Position numbers and translations under genes: made by a program
DNA from: Pseudomonas marincola
Lineage (GTDB): Bacteria > Pseudomonadota > Gammaproteobacteria > Pseudomonadales > Pseudomonadaceae
Assembly: GCF_900116605.1 (NCBI RefSeq)
Contig: NZ_FPBC01000002.1
Span: forward strand, 327,428 to 391,427
Direction of reading: 5' to 3'
Length of the DNA stretch: 64,000 nucleotides
The notes under the pieces: model-generated
What the model was told of the DNA's origin: nothing
Seen by the model: only the letters and a program-made list of their open reading frames with translations
Database searches by the model: none
Part shown: positions 31,073 through 46,349 of the stretch, in pieces
How positions within the stretch are numbered: position 1 is the first letter of the stretch
Layout: each line of letters starts with the position of its first letter

Positions 31073-32989
31073 ATGGGTAAAATTATCGGTATTGACCTGG
31101 GGACTACCAACTCCTGCGTCTCCGTTCTTGAAAACGGTAAAGCCAAAGTTATCGAAAACGCCGAAGGCGCGCGTACCACCCCGTCGATCATTGCTTATGC
31201 AAATGACGGTGAGATCCTGGTAGGTCAGTCGGCCAAGCGACAAGCAGTGACCAATCCGCACAACACCCTGTACGCGGTTAAGCGTCTGATCGGTCGTCGC
31301 TTCGAAGAAGAAGTGGTTCAGAAAGACATCCAGATGGTGCCGTACAAAATTGTCAAAGCTGACAATGCGGACGCCTGGGTTGAAGTAAACGGCCAGAAAA
31401 TGGCTCCGCCACAGATCTCGGCTGAAATCTTGAAAAAGATGAAGAAAACGGCCGAAGACTATCTGGGCGAAGCGGTCACTGAAGCGGTGATCACTGTTCC
31501 TGCGTACTTCAACGACAGCCAGCGTCAGGCGACTAAAGACGCCGGCCGTATTGCGGGCCTGGACGTTAAGCGCATCATCAACGAGCCAACCGCAGCTGCT
31601 CTGGCTTACGGTATGGACAAGGCCAAGGGCGACCACACTGTCATCGTTTATGACCTGGGTGGCGGTACGTTCGACGTTTCGGTTATCGAAATTGCTGAAG
31701 TTGATGGCGAGCACCAGTTTGAAGTGTTGGCAACCAACGGTGACACCTTCCTCGGCGGTGAAGACTTTGATATTCGTCTGATCGACTACCTCGTCGACGA
31801 ATTCAAGAAAGAAACCGGCATGAACCTTAAGGGTGACCCGCTGGCAATGCAGCGTCTGAAAGAAGCTGCTGAGAAAGCCAAGATCGAGCTGTCTTCGAGC
31901 CAGCAGACTGACGTGAACCTGCCGTACATCACTGCAGATGCGTCCGGTCCTAAGCACTTGAACGTGAAAATTTCGCGCTCGAAGCTCGAAGCACTGGTTG
32001 AAGACCTGGTTCAGCGCACCATCGAACCTTGCCGCATCGCGTTGAAAGACGCCGGTGTTGATGTGAGCTCGATCAACGACGTGATTCTGGTCGGTGGTCA
32101 GACTCGTATGCCGTTGGTACAGAAGCTGGTAACCGATTTCTTCGGCAAAGAAGCCCGTAAAGACGTTAACCCGGACGAAGCTGTTGCCATGGGCGCGGCC
32201 ATTCAGGGTGCGGTGTTGGCTGGCGACGTTAAAGACGTACTGCTGCTCGACGTATCGCCTCTGACCCTGGGTATCGAAACCATGGGTGGCGTGATGACTG
32301 CGCTGATCGAGAAGAACACCACTATTCCGACCAAGAAGTCGCAAGTGTTCTCGACCGCTGATGACAACCAGAATGCCGTGACTATTCACGTGCTGCAGGG
32401 CGAGCGTAAGCAAGCTTCGCAGAACAAGTCGCTGGGCAAGTTCGATCTGGCTGAGATTCCGCCAGCTCCGCGTGGTGTTCCGCAGATCGAAGTGACCTTC
32501 GACATCGATGCTAACGGCATCCTGCACGTAGGCGCTAAAGACAAGGCCACTGGCAAGACTCAGTCCATCGTGATCAAGGCCAACTCGGGTCTGTCCGATG
32601 AAGAGATCGAGCAAATGGTTCGTGATGCCGAGGCTAACGCTGAGGAAGATCGCAAGTTCGAAGAGCTGGCAACTGCTCGCAACCAAGGTGATCAGCTGGT
32701 TCACGCCAGCCGCAAAATGGTCACCGAGGCTGGCGATAAGGTGACTGAAGAAGAGAAAACTGCAATCGAAGCCGCGGTCTCTGCCCTTGAAGTTGCCGTT
32801 AAGGGCGACAGCAAGGAAGAAATCGAAGCGAAGATGGCTGCACTCTCCGAAGTGACTGCTCCGCTGGCGCAGAAAATGTACGCCGAGCAGCCGCAGCCGG
32901 GTGCTGAGGCTCAGCCAGAAAACAACGACAAAGGCGCTGCCGATGATGTTGTTGATGCTGAGTTCGAAGAGGTTAAAGACAACAAGTAA
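31073..32989 (+). CDS. dnaK: Hsp70 chaperone DnaK
   Basis: The 638-residue Hsp70 has the ATPase motifs [28 protein letters not shown] and [14 protein letters not shown], the linker [14 protein letters not shown], a substrate-binding domain and a helical lid. It ends with the conserved acidic tail EEVKDNK. It refolds proteins with DnaJ and GrpE. The spacing is 100 bases from grpE and 205 bases to dnaJ. Confidence 0.98.
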   Translation: MGKIIGIDLGTTNSCVSVLENGKAKVIENAEGARTTPSIIAYANDGEILVGQSAKRQAVTNPHNTLYAVKRLIGRRFEEEVVQKDIQMVPYKIVKADNADAWVEVNGQKMAPPQISAEILKKMKKTAEDYLGEAVTEAVITVPAYFNDSQRQATKDAGRIAGLDVKRIINEPTAAALAYGMDKAKGDHTVIVYDLGGGTFDVSVIEIAEVDGEHQFEVLATNGDTFLGGEDFDIRLIDYLVDEFKKETGMNLKGDPLAMQRLKEAAEKAKIELSSSQQTDVNLPYITADASGPKHLNVKISRSKLEALVEDLVQRTIEPCRIALKDAGVDVSSINDVILVGGQTRMPLVQKLVTDFFGKEARKDVNPDEAVAMGAAIQGAVLAGDVKDVLLLDVSPLTLGIETMGGVMTALIEKNTTIPTKKSQVFSTADDNQNAVTIHVLQGERKQASQNKSLGKFDLAEIPPAPRGVPQIEVTFDIDANGILHVGAKDKATGKTQSIVIKANSGLSDEEIEQMVRDAEANAEEDRKFEELATARNQGDQLVHASRKMVTEAGDKVTEEEKTAIEAAVSALEVAVKGDSKEEIEAKMAALSEVTAPLAQKMYAEQPQPGAEAQPENNDKGAADDVVDAEFEEVKDNK

Positions 32990-33004
32990 GCGCACGCTTG
33001 CTAA

Positions 33005-33034
33005 GCACGCCCAGCGAAAACTCGCCGGGCGTGC
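33005..33034 (+). other. Stem-loop after dnaK
   Basis: GCACGCCC at 33005-33012 pairs with GGGCGTGC at 33027-33034. No T-run follows, so it probably marks an mRNA end or processing site between dnaK and dnaJ. Confidence 0.55.
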
Positions 33035-33082
33035 AAGGCTCCAGCCGGTTGTGGTGCTAGCTAGAATCGGTATGATCCGTCG

Positions 33083-33102
33083 CGCGGGGGCTTGCTCCCG
33101 CG
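33083..33102. repeat. REP-like palindrome between dnaK and dnaJ
   Basis: CGCGGGGGCTTGCTCCCGCG is a near-perfect palindrome of the type of Pseudomonas REP sequences (GC-rich arms around GCTTGC). It is a single copy in the 205-base gap. Confidence 0.65.
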
Positions 33103-33194
33103 TTGGCGTGTCTGGAGAGGATGATTTGCAAGGCGTTAATCAGTGACGCGGGTGCGATGACTTTTTAACGAATTGTTCGAGGTCTTGAGGATTT

Positions 33195-34337
33195 ATGTCT
33201 AAACGTGACTATTACGAGGTGCTGGGTGTCGAGCGCGGCGCTAGCGATGCGGAGCTGAAAAAGGCTTACCGGCGCCTGGCGATGAAGCATCACCCGGACC
33301 GTAATCCTGACGATAAAGTTTCGGAAGAGAAGTTCAAAGAGGCCAACGAGGCCTATGAAGTTCTGTCCGATGCCAGCAAGCGCAGCGCCTATGATCAATA
33401 CGGCCATGCCGGTGTAGATCCAAGCATGGGCGGCGCCGGCGCGGGTGGCGCAGGTTTCGGTGGCGCTAACTTCTCCGATATTTTCGGTGATGTGTTCAGC
33501 GACTTCTTCGGCGGTGCTGCCGGTGGCGGCGGTCGCGGTCGTGGCGGTGCGCAGCGCGGCAGTGACCTGCGCTACACGCTTGAACTGGATCTGGAAGAGG
33601 CCGTTCGCGGCACAACCGTGACCATTCGTGTGCCGACACTGGTCAACTGTAAGCCGTGCGACGGTACGGGCGCCAAGAAAGGCTCCGCGCCGGTTACTTG
33701 TACCACTTGTGGCGGTATCGGCCAGGTGCGTATGCAGCAGGGCTTCTTCTCGGTGCAGCAAACCTGCCCGCGTTGCCACGGCAACGGCAAGATGATTACT
33801 GATCCGTGCACCAGCTGCCACGGTCAGGGTCGTGTTGAAGAGCACAAAACCTTGTCGGTCAAAGTGCCGGCGGGTGTTGATACCGGTGACCGCATTCGTC
33901 TTAGCGGCGAAGGTGAAGCCGGCGCAATGGGCGGCCCGGCAGGTGATCTGTACGTGGTAGTGAATGTGCGTGAGCACGCGATCTTCCAGCGTGACGGCAA
34001 GCATCTGTACTGCGAAGTGCCAATCAGCTTTGCTGATGCCGCGTTGGGTGGCGAGCTTGAAGTGCCGACCCTCGATGGTCGTGTCAAGTTGAAGATCCCG
34101 GAAGGCACGCAAACCGGTAAGTTGTTCCGTTTGCGTGGCAAAGGTGTTGCGCCGGTGCGTGGTGGTGGTGCGGGTGACTTGATGTGCCGTGTGGCTGTCG
34201 AGACGCCGGTTAAGCTGGATCGTCGTCAGCGTGAGCTGCTTGAAGAGTTCCGTCAGTCGTTGGCCGGTGACAGTTCTCACTCGCCCAAGGCCAATGGCTG
34301 GTTCGAAGGCGTGAAGCGCTTCTTCGGCGACCTGTGA
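33195..34337 (+). CDS. dnaJ: Hsp40 co-chaperone DnaJ
   Basis: The 380-residue protein has a J domain with HPD at residues 33-35, a Gly-rich linker (about 75-115) and four CxxCxGxG zinc motifs ([32 protein letters not shown]), followed by two substrate-binding C-terminal domains. It stimulates DnaK ATPase and delivers unfolded clients. Confidence 0.97.
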   Translation: MSKRDYYEVLGVERGASDAELKKAYRRLAMKHHPDRNPDDKVSEEKFKEANEAYEVLSDASKRSAYDQYGHAGVDPSMGGAGAGGAGFGGANFSDIFGDVFSDFFGGAAGGGGRGRGGAQRGSDLRYTLELDLEEAVRGTTVTIRVPTLVNCKPCDGTGAKKGSAPVTCTTCGGIGQVRMQQGFFSVQQTCPRCHGNGKMITDPCTSCHGQGRVEEHKTLSVKVPAGVDTGDRIRLSGEGEAGAMGGPAGDLYVVVNVREHAIFQRDGKHLYCEVPISFADAALGGELEVPTLDGRVKLKIPEGTQTGKLFRLRGKGVAPVRGGGAGDLMCRVAVETPVKLDRRQRELLEEFRQSLAGDSSHSPKANGWFEGVKRFFGDL

Positions 34338-34393
34338 GGAATACGCTGACAAGTTGCGATTGAGCGCTTGCAGTGTTGAATGAGCTGCTTGAT

Positions 34394-34420
34394 GTGCAGG
34401 CCCGCTGAGGCGGGTTGCAC
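34394..34420 (+). other. Stem-loop downstream of dnaJ
   Basis: GTGCA at 34394-34398 and CCCGC at 34401-34405 pair with GCGGG at 34410-34414 and TGCAC at 34416-34420 across a TGAG loop and a small internal loop. A loose T-rich stretch begins about 12 bases later. It may terminate the chaperone operon. Confidence 0.5.
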
Positions 34421-34517
34421 GTTAAGCGGCTTGTTTTATTTTAGCCCCGGCCATCACGCTGTTTATGGGTTATAAAGTGCGCAGGTTGGGTGGGTTATGC
34501 GCGCCGCCTGGGCATAG

Positions 34518-35345
<828 letters not shown>

Positions 35346-35458
35346 GTCACTCGATCAGTGGTGTGCAATCGATGAATTTTTAGCTTAAGTTGGGTGGACC
35401 AAAAAGCGCTTTTCCTGTAAGCTTTTCGCTTTAGTGTGTCCACTAAAAGTTACGCAGA

Positions 35459-35536
35459 ATGAATTCATATAAAAAGCGGGATGACGGTTCACACGTCATC
35501 CCGCTTTTTTACAATCTGCGTTTGCTTCAAGCTTAG
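35459..35536 (+). CDS. Putative carA leader peptide (25 residues)
   Basis: A short frame starts ATG AAT TCA TAT at 35459 and ends TAG at 35534-35536, just before the carA ribosome binding site (GGAGG). It reads through both arms and the U-run of the terminator at 35471-35510. After the stem its codons spell [11 protein letters not shown], including U-rich Leu, Phe and Tyr codons. This is the geometry of a pyrimidine-sensitive translation-coupled attenuator like pyrBI. The ribosome binding site is weak (GCAGA), so translation is unproven. Confidence 0.5.
   Translation: MNSYKKRDDGSHVIPLFYNLRLLQA
35471..35510 (+). terminator. Intrinsic terminator/attenuator ahead of carA
   Basis: GCGGGATGACG at 35476-35486 pairs perfectly with CGTCATCCCGC at 35494-35504, loop GTTCACA. 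An A-run at 35471-35475 pairs with the T-run at 35505-35510. It can end dapB transcripts, but its place 43 bases before the carA start and inside a leader ORF suggests attenuation. Confidence 0.88.
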
Positions 35537-35552
35537 ATCTTCGGAGGTTTTC

Positions 35553-36701
35553 TTGAGTAAGCCAGCCTATAAACCTGCCATTTTGGCGTTAGCTGATGGC
35601 AGTATTTTTCGCGGCGAGGCAATCGGTGCCGACGGCCATACCATTGGTGAGGTAGTTTTCAACACTGCCATGACCGGCTATCAGGAAATCCTTACCGATC
35701 CTTCCTATGCCCAGCAAATCGTAACCCTGACCTATCCGCACATCGGCAATACCGGCACCACGCCGGAAGATGCCGAGTCTGATCGTGTTTGGGCGGCTGG
35801 TTTGATCATTCGTGACCTGCCGCTGATCGCCAGTAACTGGCGCAGCAAGCAATCACTGCCAGAGTATCTGGCCGAGAATGGCACTGTTGCCATCGCGGGT
35901 ATCGATACCCGTCGCCTGACCCGCATTCTGCGTGAGAAAGGCTCGCAAAATAGCTGCATCCTCGCCGGTGAAGATGCCACCGAAGAAAAAGCCCTTGAGC
36001 TTGCGCGCAGCTTCCCTGGCCTGAAAGGCATGGATCTGGCCAAAGTCGTCAGCTGCACCGAGCAGTACGAATGGCGCTCGACGGTCTGGGACCTGAAAAC
36101 CGACAGCCACGCTGAAGTGCCAGCCAGTGAGTTGCCGTACCACGTAGTCGCTTATGATTACGGCGTTAAGTGGAACATCCTGCGCATGCTGGTTGCCCGC
36201 GGCTGCCGCCTGACTGTCGTGCCAGCGCAAACGCCTGCGAGCGACGTGCTGGCGCTGAATCCGGATGGCGTGTTCCTGTCCAACGGTCCAGGCGATCCTG
36301 AGCCATGCGACTACGCAATCACTGCAATCAAAGACGTGCTGGAAACCGACGTACCGGTGTTCGGTATCTGTCTGGGTCACCAGCTGCTGGCGCTGGCCTC
36401 TGGTGCCAAAACCCTGAAAATGGGTCACGGCCACCACGGCGCCAACCACCCGGTTCAAGACCTCGATTCGGGCGTGGTGATGATCACCAGCCAGAACCAC
36501 GGTTTCGCGGTGGAAGAGAGCAGCCTGCCGGACAATGTCCGCGCCATTCACAAGTCACTGTTTGATGGCACTCTGCAAGGCATCGAGCGTACCGATAAAG
36601 TCGCGTTCAGCTTCCAGGGTCACCCTGAAGCGAGCCCGGGCCCGCACGACGTCGCGCCGCTGTTTGACCGCTTCATCGAAGCCATGGCCAAACGCCGCTA
36701 A
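35553..36701 (+). CDS. carA: Carbamoyl-phosphate synthase small subunit
   Basis: The 382-residue glutaminase subunit starts at a TTG at 35553 ([17 protein letters not shown]), with GGAGG 5-7 bases upstream and no better start. It has the class I glutamine amidotransferase motif [11 protein letters not shown] with the nucleophile Cys, and the catalytic His-Glu in [11 protein letters not shown]. It feeds ammonia to CarB for carbamoyl phosphate, the shared precursor of arginine and pyrimidines. carB follows after only 38 bases; in P. aeruginosa I recall an extra gene between the two, absent here. Confidence 0.95.
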   Translation: MSKPAYKPAILALADGSIFRGEAIGADGHTIGEVVFNTAMTGYQEILTDPSYAQQIVTLTYPHIGNTGTTPEDAESDRVWAAGLIIRDLPLIASNWRSKQSLPEYLAENGTVAIAGIDTRRLTRILREKGSQNSCILAGEDATEEKALELARSFPGLKGMDLAKVVSCTEQYEWRSTVWDLKTDSHAEVPASELPYHVVAYDYGVKWNILRMLVARGCRLTVVPAQTPASDVLALNPDGVFLSNGPGDPEPCDYAITAIKDVLETDVPVFGICLGHQLLALASGAKTLKMGHGHHGANHPVQDLDSGVVMITSQNHGFAVEESSLPDNVRAIHKSLFDGTLQGIERTDKVAFSFQGHPEASPGPHDVAPLFDRFIEAMAKRR

Positions 36702-36739
36702 GCCTGCTGACTGTGACCAACGGATTCGAGTGAGTAAAA

Positions 36740-39957
<3,218 letters not shown>

Positions 39958-39961
<4 letters not shown>

Positions 39962-40434
39962 CCAAATACCCAATGACCGTCCAGGGCGCTCGCGCCCTGG
40001 AAGAAGAACATCTACACCTGACCAAGGTGGTGCGTCCGAAGCTGAGCCAGGACATCGGCACCGCCCGCGAGCTGGGTGACCTCAAGGAAAACGCTGAATA
40101 CCATGCAGCGCGTGAGCAGCAGGGTATGGTCGAGGCGCGCATCCGTGACATCGAAGGGCGTTTGCAGAACGCTCAGATCATCGATGTTACGGCGATCCCG
40201 CACACCGGCAAGGTTATCTTTGGCACTACGGTGGAAATCGCCAACTGCGAAACGGATGAGTCAGTGACTTACCAGATCGTGGGTGATGACGAAGCCGATA
40301 TCAAACAGCGAAAAATCTCGGTCAATTCGCCTATCGCCCGCGCCCTAATCGGCAAGGAAGAAGGTGATGTGGTCGCCGTTAAAACGCCAAGCGGCCTGGT
40401 TGAGTACGAGATTGTCGAAGTTCGTCACATCTAA
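39958..40434 (+). CDS. greA: Transcript cleavage factor GreA
   Basis: The 158-residue protein has an N-terminal coiled-coil (about 1-75, with the acidic tip [14 protein letters not shown]) and a C-terminal FKBP-like domain. It rescues backtracked RNA polymerase by stimulating RNA cleavage. The carB-greA linkage puts an elongation factor in a nucleotide-precursor operon. Confidence 0.96.
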
Positions 40435-40855
40435 GCCCAAGTCGCTGACGGCGGGCTCAATCAGCTGGCTGCTGGCCCAGACGTTCTGGGTTGGCGGCCT
40501 CTGGTTGCTGCAGTTTGTGTTGCTGCCGGCCATGAGTCATTCCGGCCTGGCATCCATGCTGGTCAGCGATATGTCGGCTGTGCTGGCGCCATTGCTGGTC
40601 GGCCTGGCTGCTTGCTGTGTCTTCTTGCAGCTGCTGGTGCTGGTAAGCGCAGAAGGGTTGCGGAGTATGTGGCAGGACATGCGCGGGCAGTTGCTGCTCG
40701 CGGTGTTGGGCTTAGCAGCGAGTTATTTGCTGGCTGATCAATTATGGTCAGATCCGCGTCGCTGGCAGTTATTCAGCTATCTGGTGATGGCGCTGTGCGG
40801 TTTGCTGCTGGTTTTGCAGCCCGTGCCGGTGTCGGCCAAACGTAAGCCGATTTGA
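40412..40855 (+). CDS. Small DUF4149-like four-helix membrane protein
   Basis: About 147 residues with four hydrophobic helices: [57 protein letters not shown] and [16 protein letters not shown]. It resembles the DUF4149 membrane proteins often found after greA in Pseudomonas; no function is known. The start is uncertain: the TTG at 40412 lies inside the greA end, and earlier in-frame starts exist from 40364. Overlap with greA suggests translational coupling. Confidence 0.7.
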   Translation: MSKFVTSKPKSLTAGSISWLLAQTFWVGGLWLLQFVLLPAMSHSGLASMLVSDMSAVLAPLLVGLAACCVFLQLLVLVSAEGLRSMWQDMRGQLLLAVLGLAASYLLADQLWSDPRRWQLFSYLVMALCGLLLVLQPVPVSAKRKPI

Positions 40856-40897
40856 GATTATTTGTGGGCGGCAATGCGCGCCCACAAATATCAACAC

Positions 40898-41209
40898 TCA
40901 ACCGTTATGACGGCTGATGTTGGAAAGGTTTTTATTAGCTTTAGGGTTTTTGCGGTAGATCAGCGCCATTTTGCCGATGATTTGTACTAGTTCGGCGTTG
41001 CCGGCTTTGCACAATTCTTCGATCGCGGCGATGCGGTCTTCGCGTTCGGTGATGCGCAGCTGAACTTTGATAAGCTCGTGATCGCTCAAAGCGCGTTCAA
41101 GTTCGGCCAGAACGCCCTCGGTCAATCCATTGTCTGCCACAATCAATACCGGTTTCAGGTGGTGGCCAATAGATTTGTATTGTTTCTTCTGCTCTTGAGT
41201 GAGCGGCAT
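40898..41209 (-). CDS. yhbY: YhbY, CRM-domain RNA-binding protein
   Basis: The 103-residue CRS1/YhbY protein starts MPLTQEQKKQYKSIGHHLKP and contains the CRM GxxG motif region VADNGLTEGVLAEL-ALSDHELIKV. It associates with pre-50S ribosomal particles in E. coli. It is divergent from rlmE, another 50S-maturation gene. Confidence 0.94.
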   Translation of the reverse strand: MPLTQEQKKQYKSIGHHLKPVLIVADNGLTEGVLAELERALSDHELIKVQLRITEREDRIAAIEELCKAGNAELVQIIGKMALIYRKNPKANKNLSNISRHNG

Positions 41210-41324
41210 AATCTGACCCCTACGTCTGATCTGGTAAAAAATATGGCGCCCAGTTTACCCGAGCGCTCCGTAACTCGCCCAGATATTCACTGTTCACATT
41301 TTTTAATATTGATAGAGGTGCCAC

Positions 41325-41957
41325 GTGGCCCGTTCCAAAACAAGCCTGCGTTGGCTTAAAGAACACTTCGACGATCCATACGTAAAGATGGCGCAGAAGG
41401 ACGGTTACCGTTCACGTGCCAGCTACAAGCTGCTCGAAGTGCAGGAAAAAGACCGGATTTTACGTCCCGGCATGACCGTGGTTGACCTCGGCGCTGCGCC
41501 GGGCGGGTGGTCGCAGGTGACCAGCCGGGTGATTGGCGATAAAGGTACGCTGATCGCTTCGGACATTCTGGAGATGGACAGCATCCCGGATGTGACCTTC
41601 ATTCAGGGCGACTTCACTGAAGATGAAGTGTTCGCGCAGATCCTCGAGGCCATCGGTAATAATCCGGTAGACCTTGTGATTTCCGATATGGCCCCCAATA
41701 TGAGTGGTGTAAGGACAGCGGATCAGGCGCGCGCGATGTATCTGTGCGAGCTGGCGCTGGATCTGGCCAGTCGGGTGCTTAAGCCTGGCGGTGATTTCCT
41801 GATCAAGATTTTCCAGGGCGAAGGCTTCGATGTTTATCACAAGCAAGCCCGGGAAATGTTCGAGAAGGTGCAGATGCGCAAGCCATTGTCGTCTCGTGAT
41901 CGTTCGCGAGAGCAGTATTTGCTGGCGCGGGGCTTCCGTGGAAGCCGCGAGCAGTAG
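41325..41957 (+). CDS. rlmE: 23S rRNA 2'-O-ribose methyltransferase RlmE
   Basis: The 210-residue FtsJ-family SAM methyltransferase has motif [15 protein letters not shown] and the KDKE-type residues in the family positions ([18 protein letters not shown]). It methylates U2552 of 23S rRNA and is heat-induced in E. coli. It is immediately upstream of ftsH. Confidence 0.95.
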   Translation: MARSKTSLRWLKEHFDDPYVKMAQKDGYRSRASYKLLEVQEKDRILRPGMTVVDLGAAPGGWSQVTSRVIGDKGTLIASDILEMDSIPDVTFIQGDFTEDEVFAQILEAIGNNPVDLVISDMAPNMSGVRTADQARAMYLCELALDLASRVLKPGGDFLIKIFQGEGFDVYHKQAREMFEKVQMRKPLSSRDRSREQYLLARGFRGSREQ

Positions 41958-42142
41958 TGCAACCTTGGTCTAAATTGCGGGTCAATATTCATTGTGTGCT
42001 TGAATAAAGTTTGCTGATAGTAAATAAAGGGTTACAGACCGCGTCTGCCAGTATTGGGCGTTGTGTAGTAAGTTAGATCGGTTAGAAAACTGGTCGTCAT
42101 GCGAAGCATGCGTCGACAGGGGCTGCTTCAGAGGGTAGGTAA

Positions 42143-44068
42143 TTGAACGACATGGCAAAGAATCTGATCCTGTGGCTGATCATCGCTGCTGTTCTTGTGA
42201 CAGTGATGAACAATTTCTCCAGTCCGAGCGAGTCAAACAAGCTCAACTACTCGGAGTTCATTCAGCAGGTTCAAGAGGGTGAAGTTAAGCGGGTCACGGT
42301 TGATGGCTACATCATCAGCGGTGTGCGTACTGACGGCTCGTCTTTTGAGACTGTGCGTCCTGCGATTGCTGACAACGGTCTGATCAAAGACCTGATCGAC
42401 AACAAGGTCGATATTGTTGGTAAGCAGCCGGAGCAACAAAGCATCTGGACCCAACTGTTGGTCGCCAGCTTCCCGATCCTGGTGATTATTGCCGTGTTCA
42501 TGTTCTTCATGCGGCAGATGCAGGGCGGTGCCGGCGGTAAGGGCGGGCCGATGAGCTTTGGTAAAAGCAAGGCTCGGCTGTTGTCCGAAGACCAGGTTAA
42601 AACCACTTTTGCTGACGTCGCCGGTTGTGACGAGGCTAAAGAGGAAGTGAGCGAGCTGGTGGAGTTCCTGCGTGATCCGGGCAAGTTCCAGCGCCTGGGT
42701 GGCCGTATTCCTCGCGGTGTGCTGATGGTCGGCTCGCCGGGTACCGGTAAAACCTTGCTGGCCAAGGCGGTAGCGGGCGAAGCCAAAGTACCTTTCTTCA
42801 CTATTTCCGGTTCGGACTTCGTCGAAATGTTCGTCGGTGTCGGTGCTTCGCGTGTTCGTGACATGTTCGAGCAGGCCAAAAAGCATGCGCCTTGCATCAT
42901 CTTCATCGACGAGATCGACGCAGTCGGTCGTCATCGTGGTGCGGGCATGGGCGGTGGTCACGATGAGCGTGAACAGACCCTGAACCAGTTGCTGGTAGAG
43001 ATGGATGGTTTTGAAGCGAATGACGGCATCATCGTTATTGCGGCGACTAACCGTCCAGACGTGCTCGACCCTGCATTGCTGCGTCCGGGTCGCTTCGACC
43101 GTCAGGTAGTGGTTGGCTTGCCGGATATTCGCGGTCGTGAGCAGATTCTGAAAGTGCACATGCGCAAAGTGCCAATGGGCGACAACGTTGATGCAGCGGT
43201 TATTGCTCGCGGTACGCCTGGCTTCTCCGGTGCTGATTTGGCCAACCTGGTCAACGAAGCGTCGCTGTTTGCCGCACGTTCGGGCAAGCGCACAGTTGAA
43301 ATGAAAGAGTTTGAGCTGGCCAAAGACAAGATCATGATGGGCGCTGAGCGCAAAACCATGGTTATGTCCGAGAAAGAGAAGCTCAACACGGCTTATCACG
43401 AAGCGGGCCATGCGATTGTCGGTAATCTGGTTCCTGAACATGACCCGGTTTACAAAGTGTCGATCATCCCGCGTGGTCGTGCGCTGGGTGTGACCATGTT
43501 CCTGCCGGAAGAAGATCGCTACTCGCTGAGCAAGCGTGCGCTGATCAGCCAGATTTGCTCATTGTTCGGTGGCCGTATTGCCGAAGAGATGACGCTCGGC
43601 TTCGATGGTGTAACCACTGGCGCTTCTAACGACATCATGCGTGCGACTCAATTGGCGCGAAACATGGTGACCAAGTGGGGCTTGTCTGAAAAGCTTGGCC
43701 CGCTGATGTATGCGGAAGAAGACGGCGAAGTGTTCCTCGGTCGCAGCATGGGCAGCCAGAGCAGCAACGTCTCGGGCGATACCGCCAAGATGATCGACCT
43801 GGAAATCCGTAGCATCATTGATGAATGTTACGACACCGCCAAGCGTCTGTTGGTCGAGAATCGTGACAAGCTCGAAGCAATGGCTGAAGCGTTGATGAAG
43901 TACGAAACAATCGACGCTGATCAGATCAAGGACATCATGAGCGGTAATGCCGTGCGCGAACCTCGCGATTGGACAGGTGGCGGTGGCGGCAATGCTGCGC
44001 CGATAACCCCTGAAGACAAACCGGATGCGCCTGAAAAGCCTATTGGTGGCCCGGCTGCTGAAGTTTAA
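42143..44068 (+). CDS. ftsH: ATP-dependent membrane zinc protease FtsH
   Basis: The 641-residue protein has two transmembrane helices (about 6-24 and 108-128), AAA+ Walker A GSPGTGKT at 197-204 and the zinc site HEAGH at 419-423. It degrades misassembled membrane proteins and controls LpxC and sigma-32. I used the TTG at 42143 ([11 protein letters not shown]); an ATG three codons later is the alternative. A GAGGG site lies seven bases upstream of the TTG. Confidence 0.96.
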   Translation: MNDMAKNLILWLIIAAVLVTVMNNFSSPSESNKLNYSEFIQQVQEGEVKRVTVDGYIISGVRTDGSSFETVRPAIADNGLIKDLIDNKVDIVGKQPEQQSIWTQLLVASFPILVIIAVFMFFMRQMQGGAGGKGGPMSFGKSKARLLSEDQVKTTFADVAGCDEAKEEVSELVEFLRDPGKFQRLGGRIPRGVLMVGSPGTGKTLLAKAVAGEAKVPFFTISGSDFVEMFVGVGASRVRDMFEQAKKHAPCIIFIDEIDAVGRHRGAGMGGGHDEREQTLNQLLVEMDGFEANDGIIVIAATNRPDVLDPALLRPGRFDRQVVVGLPDIRGREQILKVHMRKVPMGDNVDAAVIARGTPGFSGADLANLVNEASLFAARSGKRTVEMKEFELAKDKIMMGAERKTMVMSEKEKLNTAYHEAGHAIVGNLVPEHDPVYKVSIIPRGRALGVTMFLPEEDRYSLSKRALISQICSLFGGRIAEEMTLGFDGVTTGASNDIMRATQLARNMVTKWGLSEKLGPLMYAEEDGEVFLGRSMGSQSSNVSGDTAKMIDLEIRSIIDECYDTAKRLLVENRDKLEAMAEALMKYETIDADQIKDIMSGNAVREPRDWTGGGGGNAAPITPEDKPDAPEKPIGGPAAEV

Positions 44069-44076
44069 GGTCTGAA

Positions 44077-44934
44077 ATGATCGAGCAACATCCCTTCAAC
44101 CGGCTGCCCTGTGGCAGCCGGTTTCTTGATTTAAGCCGTCCGCAAGTGATGGGCATTCTCAACGTAACCCCGGACTCCTTCTCTGATGGCGGTCGTTTCA
44201 CGGCGCGCGATGCAGCGTTGCGTCATGCCGGGCAAATGGTCGCGGCAGGTGCAGGTCTGATCGACATTGGCGGCGAATCAACGCGGCCGGGTGCGCTTGT
44301 CGTACCTGTGCAGGAAGAACTTGATCGGGTTATCCCGGTGGTCGAGGCTATCGCTGCCGAGCTCGATGTGATCATTTCGCTGGACACCTCAACCCCTGAA
44401 GTCATGCTGGAAGGCGCTGCCAAGGGGGCAGGATTGATCAATGATGTGCGTTCGCTAACCCGTGAAGGCGCACTGCAGGCGGCGGCAAAGTCGGGGTTAG
44501 CGGTTTGCCTTATGCACATGCGTGGCGAGCCCACGACCATGCAGCAAAATCCGCAGTACCCGGACATTCTGGCTGAGGTGCATGACTTTTTGCTTGAGCG
44601 CATGGCGCGCTGTGAAGAAGCCGGGATCGGTGCTGACAAGTTGATTCTTGATCCGGGCTTTGGTTTCGCCAAAACCCTTGAACACAATTTGAGTTTGTTC
44701 AAGCGCATGCCTGCGCTGCTCGAGTTGGGCAGGCCTCTGCTGGTAGGTGTTTCGCGTAAAAGTATGATTGGTAAGGTGCTTGGCCACGAAGTGGATGAGC
44801 GGCTTTACGGCAGTTTGGGTCTGGCTGCGTTAGCGCTGACCAAGGGTGCGCACATCCTGCGGGTGCATGATGTGGCTGAAACAGTTGATGTGGTTCGAAT
44901 GATTACTGCGGTAGAAGCCGCTGATCAGGCATAA
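44077..44934 (+). CDS. folP: Dihydropteroate synthase
   Basis: The 285-residue TIM-barrel enzyme has the signatures MGILNVTPDSFSDGG and DIGGESTRPGA, and the sulfonamide-site region ILDPGFGFAKT. It joins p-aminobenzoate to 6-hydroxymethyl-dihydropterin diphosphate in folate synthesis. It lies 8 bases after ftsH and 12 bases before glmM, one operon. Confidence 0.96.
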   Translation: MIEQHPFNRLPCGSRFLDLSRPQVMGILNVTPDSFSDGGRFTARDAALRHAGQMVAAGAGLIDIGGESTRPGALVVPVQEELDRVIPVVEAIAAELDVIISLDTSTPEVMLEGAAKGAGLINDVRSLTREGALQAAAKSGLAVCLMHMRGEPTTMQQNPQYPDILAEVHDFLLERMARCEEAGIGADKLILDPGFGFAKTLEHNLSLFKRMPALLELGRPLLVGVSRKSMIGKVLGHEVDERLYGSLGLAALALTKGAHILRVHDVAETVDVVRMITAVEAADQA

Positions 44935-44946
44935 GGATACGATGCG

Positions 44947-46284
44947 ATGAGCAGAAAATATTTTGGTACTGATGGTATTCGTGGTCATGTTGGCCAGTTT
45001 CCGATTACCCCTGATTTTATGCTCAAGCTCGGCTGGGCAGCGGGCATGGCGTTCCGCAAACAAGGCAAATGCCAGGTTCTGATTGGTAAGGACACGCGCA
45101 TCTCGGGCTATATGTTCGAGTCTGCGCTGGAGGCTGGCTTGTCGGCTGCGGGGGCAGATGTGCTTTTGTTGGGGCCGATGCCGACCCCGGCCATTGCTTA
45201 TCTGACGCGTACCTTTCATGCCGAGGCAGGCATTGTTATCAGCGCCTCGCATAACCCGCATGGCGATAACGGCATCAAGTTTTTCTCGGGGCAGGGCAGC
45301 AAACTGCCGGATGAAATTGAGCAATTGATTGAAGAATTGCTGGACGCACCGATGACGGTTGTCGATTCGGCTGAGCTGGGCAAGGTTTCGCGCATCAATG
45401 ATGCGGCGGGTCGCTATATCGAGTTCTGCAAAAGCAGTGTGCCATCGAGCACCGACTTTGATGGCCTGAAAATTGTGCTCGATTGCGCGCATGGTGCGGC
45501 CTACAAGGTCGCGCCGAGTGTGTTCCGCGAGCTCGGTGCTGAAGTTTCGGTGTTGGCGGCTGAGCCTAACGGTCTGAACATCAACGACGGTTGTGGCTCG
45601 ACGCACATGGAATCGCTGCAGGCCGCTGTAGTTGAACGCAAAGCCGATTTGGGTATTGCCTTTGATGGTGACGCCGATCGGGTGCTGATGGTCGATCATA
45701 CGGGCGCTGTGGTTGATGGTGATGAGTTGCTGTACATCATTGCGCGTGATTTGCAGGCGCGCGGCAAGCTTGAAGGTGGCGTTGTCGGTACGTTGATGAG
45801 CAATCTCGGTTTGGAATTGGCGTTGGCCGAATTGAATATTCCATTCAAGCGGGCCAAGGTCGGTGACCGTTATGTACTGGCTGATCTGGCCAGTAACCAA
45901 TGGCAGCTCGGCGGTGAGAACTCGGGTCACCTAGTGTGTTTGCAGCATACGACTACCGGCGATGCAATTATTGCGGCGCTGCAAGTGTTGATGGCCTTGA
46001 GCCGTCGCGGTGAGACGCTGGCGCAGGCGCGCAGCACCATGCGCAAGTGTCCTCAGGTGCTGGTCAATGTGCGATTTGCCGGCGGCAGCGATCCGCTGGA
46101 GCACGCAGATGTCATCGCCGCGAGTGAGCGTGTGACCAAGCTGATGGCGGGCCGTGGCCGGGTTTTGTTGCGCAAATCAGGCACTGAACCACTGGTTCGG
46201 GTAATGGTTGAAGGTGAGGAAGAATCTGCTGTTCGCGCCTATGCCAATGAATTAGCTAAAATTGTTACGCAAGTATGTGCGTAA
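44947..46284 (+). CDS. glmM: Phosphoglucosamine mutase
   Basis: The 445-residue alpha-phosphohexomutase has the catalytic phosphoserine in [12 protein letters not shown] (Ser101), the metal loop DGDADR and the sugar-binding GGENSGH. It converts GlcN-6-P to GlcN-1-P for UDP-GlcNAc synthesis. It starts [13 protein letters not shown], typical for the family. Confidence 0.96.
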   Translation: MSRKYFGTDGIRGHVGQFPITPDFMLKLGWAAGMAFRKQGKCQVLIGKDTRISGYMFESALEAGLSAAGADVLLLGPMPTPAIAYLTRTFHAEAGIVISASHNPHGDNGIKFFSGQGSKLPDEIEQLIEELLDAPMTVVDSAELGKVSRINDAAGRYIEFCKSSVPSSTDFDGLKIVLDCAHGAAYKVAPSVFRELGAEVSVLAAEPNGLNINDGCGSTHMESLQAAVVERKADLGIAFDGDADRVLMVDHTGAVVDGDELLYIIARDLQARGKLEGGVVGTLMSNLGLELALAELNIPFKRAKVGDRYVLADLASNQWQLGGENSGHLVCLQHTTTGDAIIAALQVLMALSRRGETLAQARSTMRKCPQVLVNVRFAGGSDPLEHADVIAASERVTKLMAGRGRVLLRKSGTEPLVRVMVEGEEESAVRAYANELAKIVTQVCA

Positions 46285-46349
46285 TTCGGCTTGCCAGCGG
46301 TCCTGCTCTTGGGTAATATCTGCGCCCACTCTGACCGACGAGGTAAAGC

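Noticed and set aside
31016..32995. 659-codon open frame antisense to dnaK
   Set aside because: Long antisense frames over dnaK are a known artefact of codon bias (often mislabelled NAD-glutamate dehydrogenase). There is no ribosome binding site and dnaK is certain.
41998..42030. CTTGAA upstream of ftsH as a sigma-32 promoter
   Set aside because: No CCCCAT-like -10 follows at 13-17 bases, so the match is only half.
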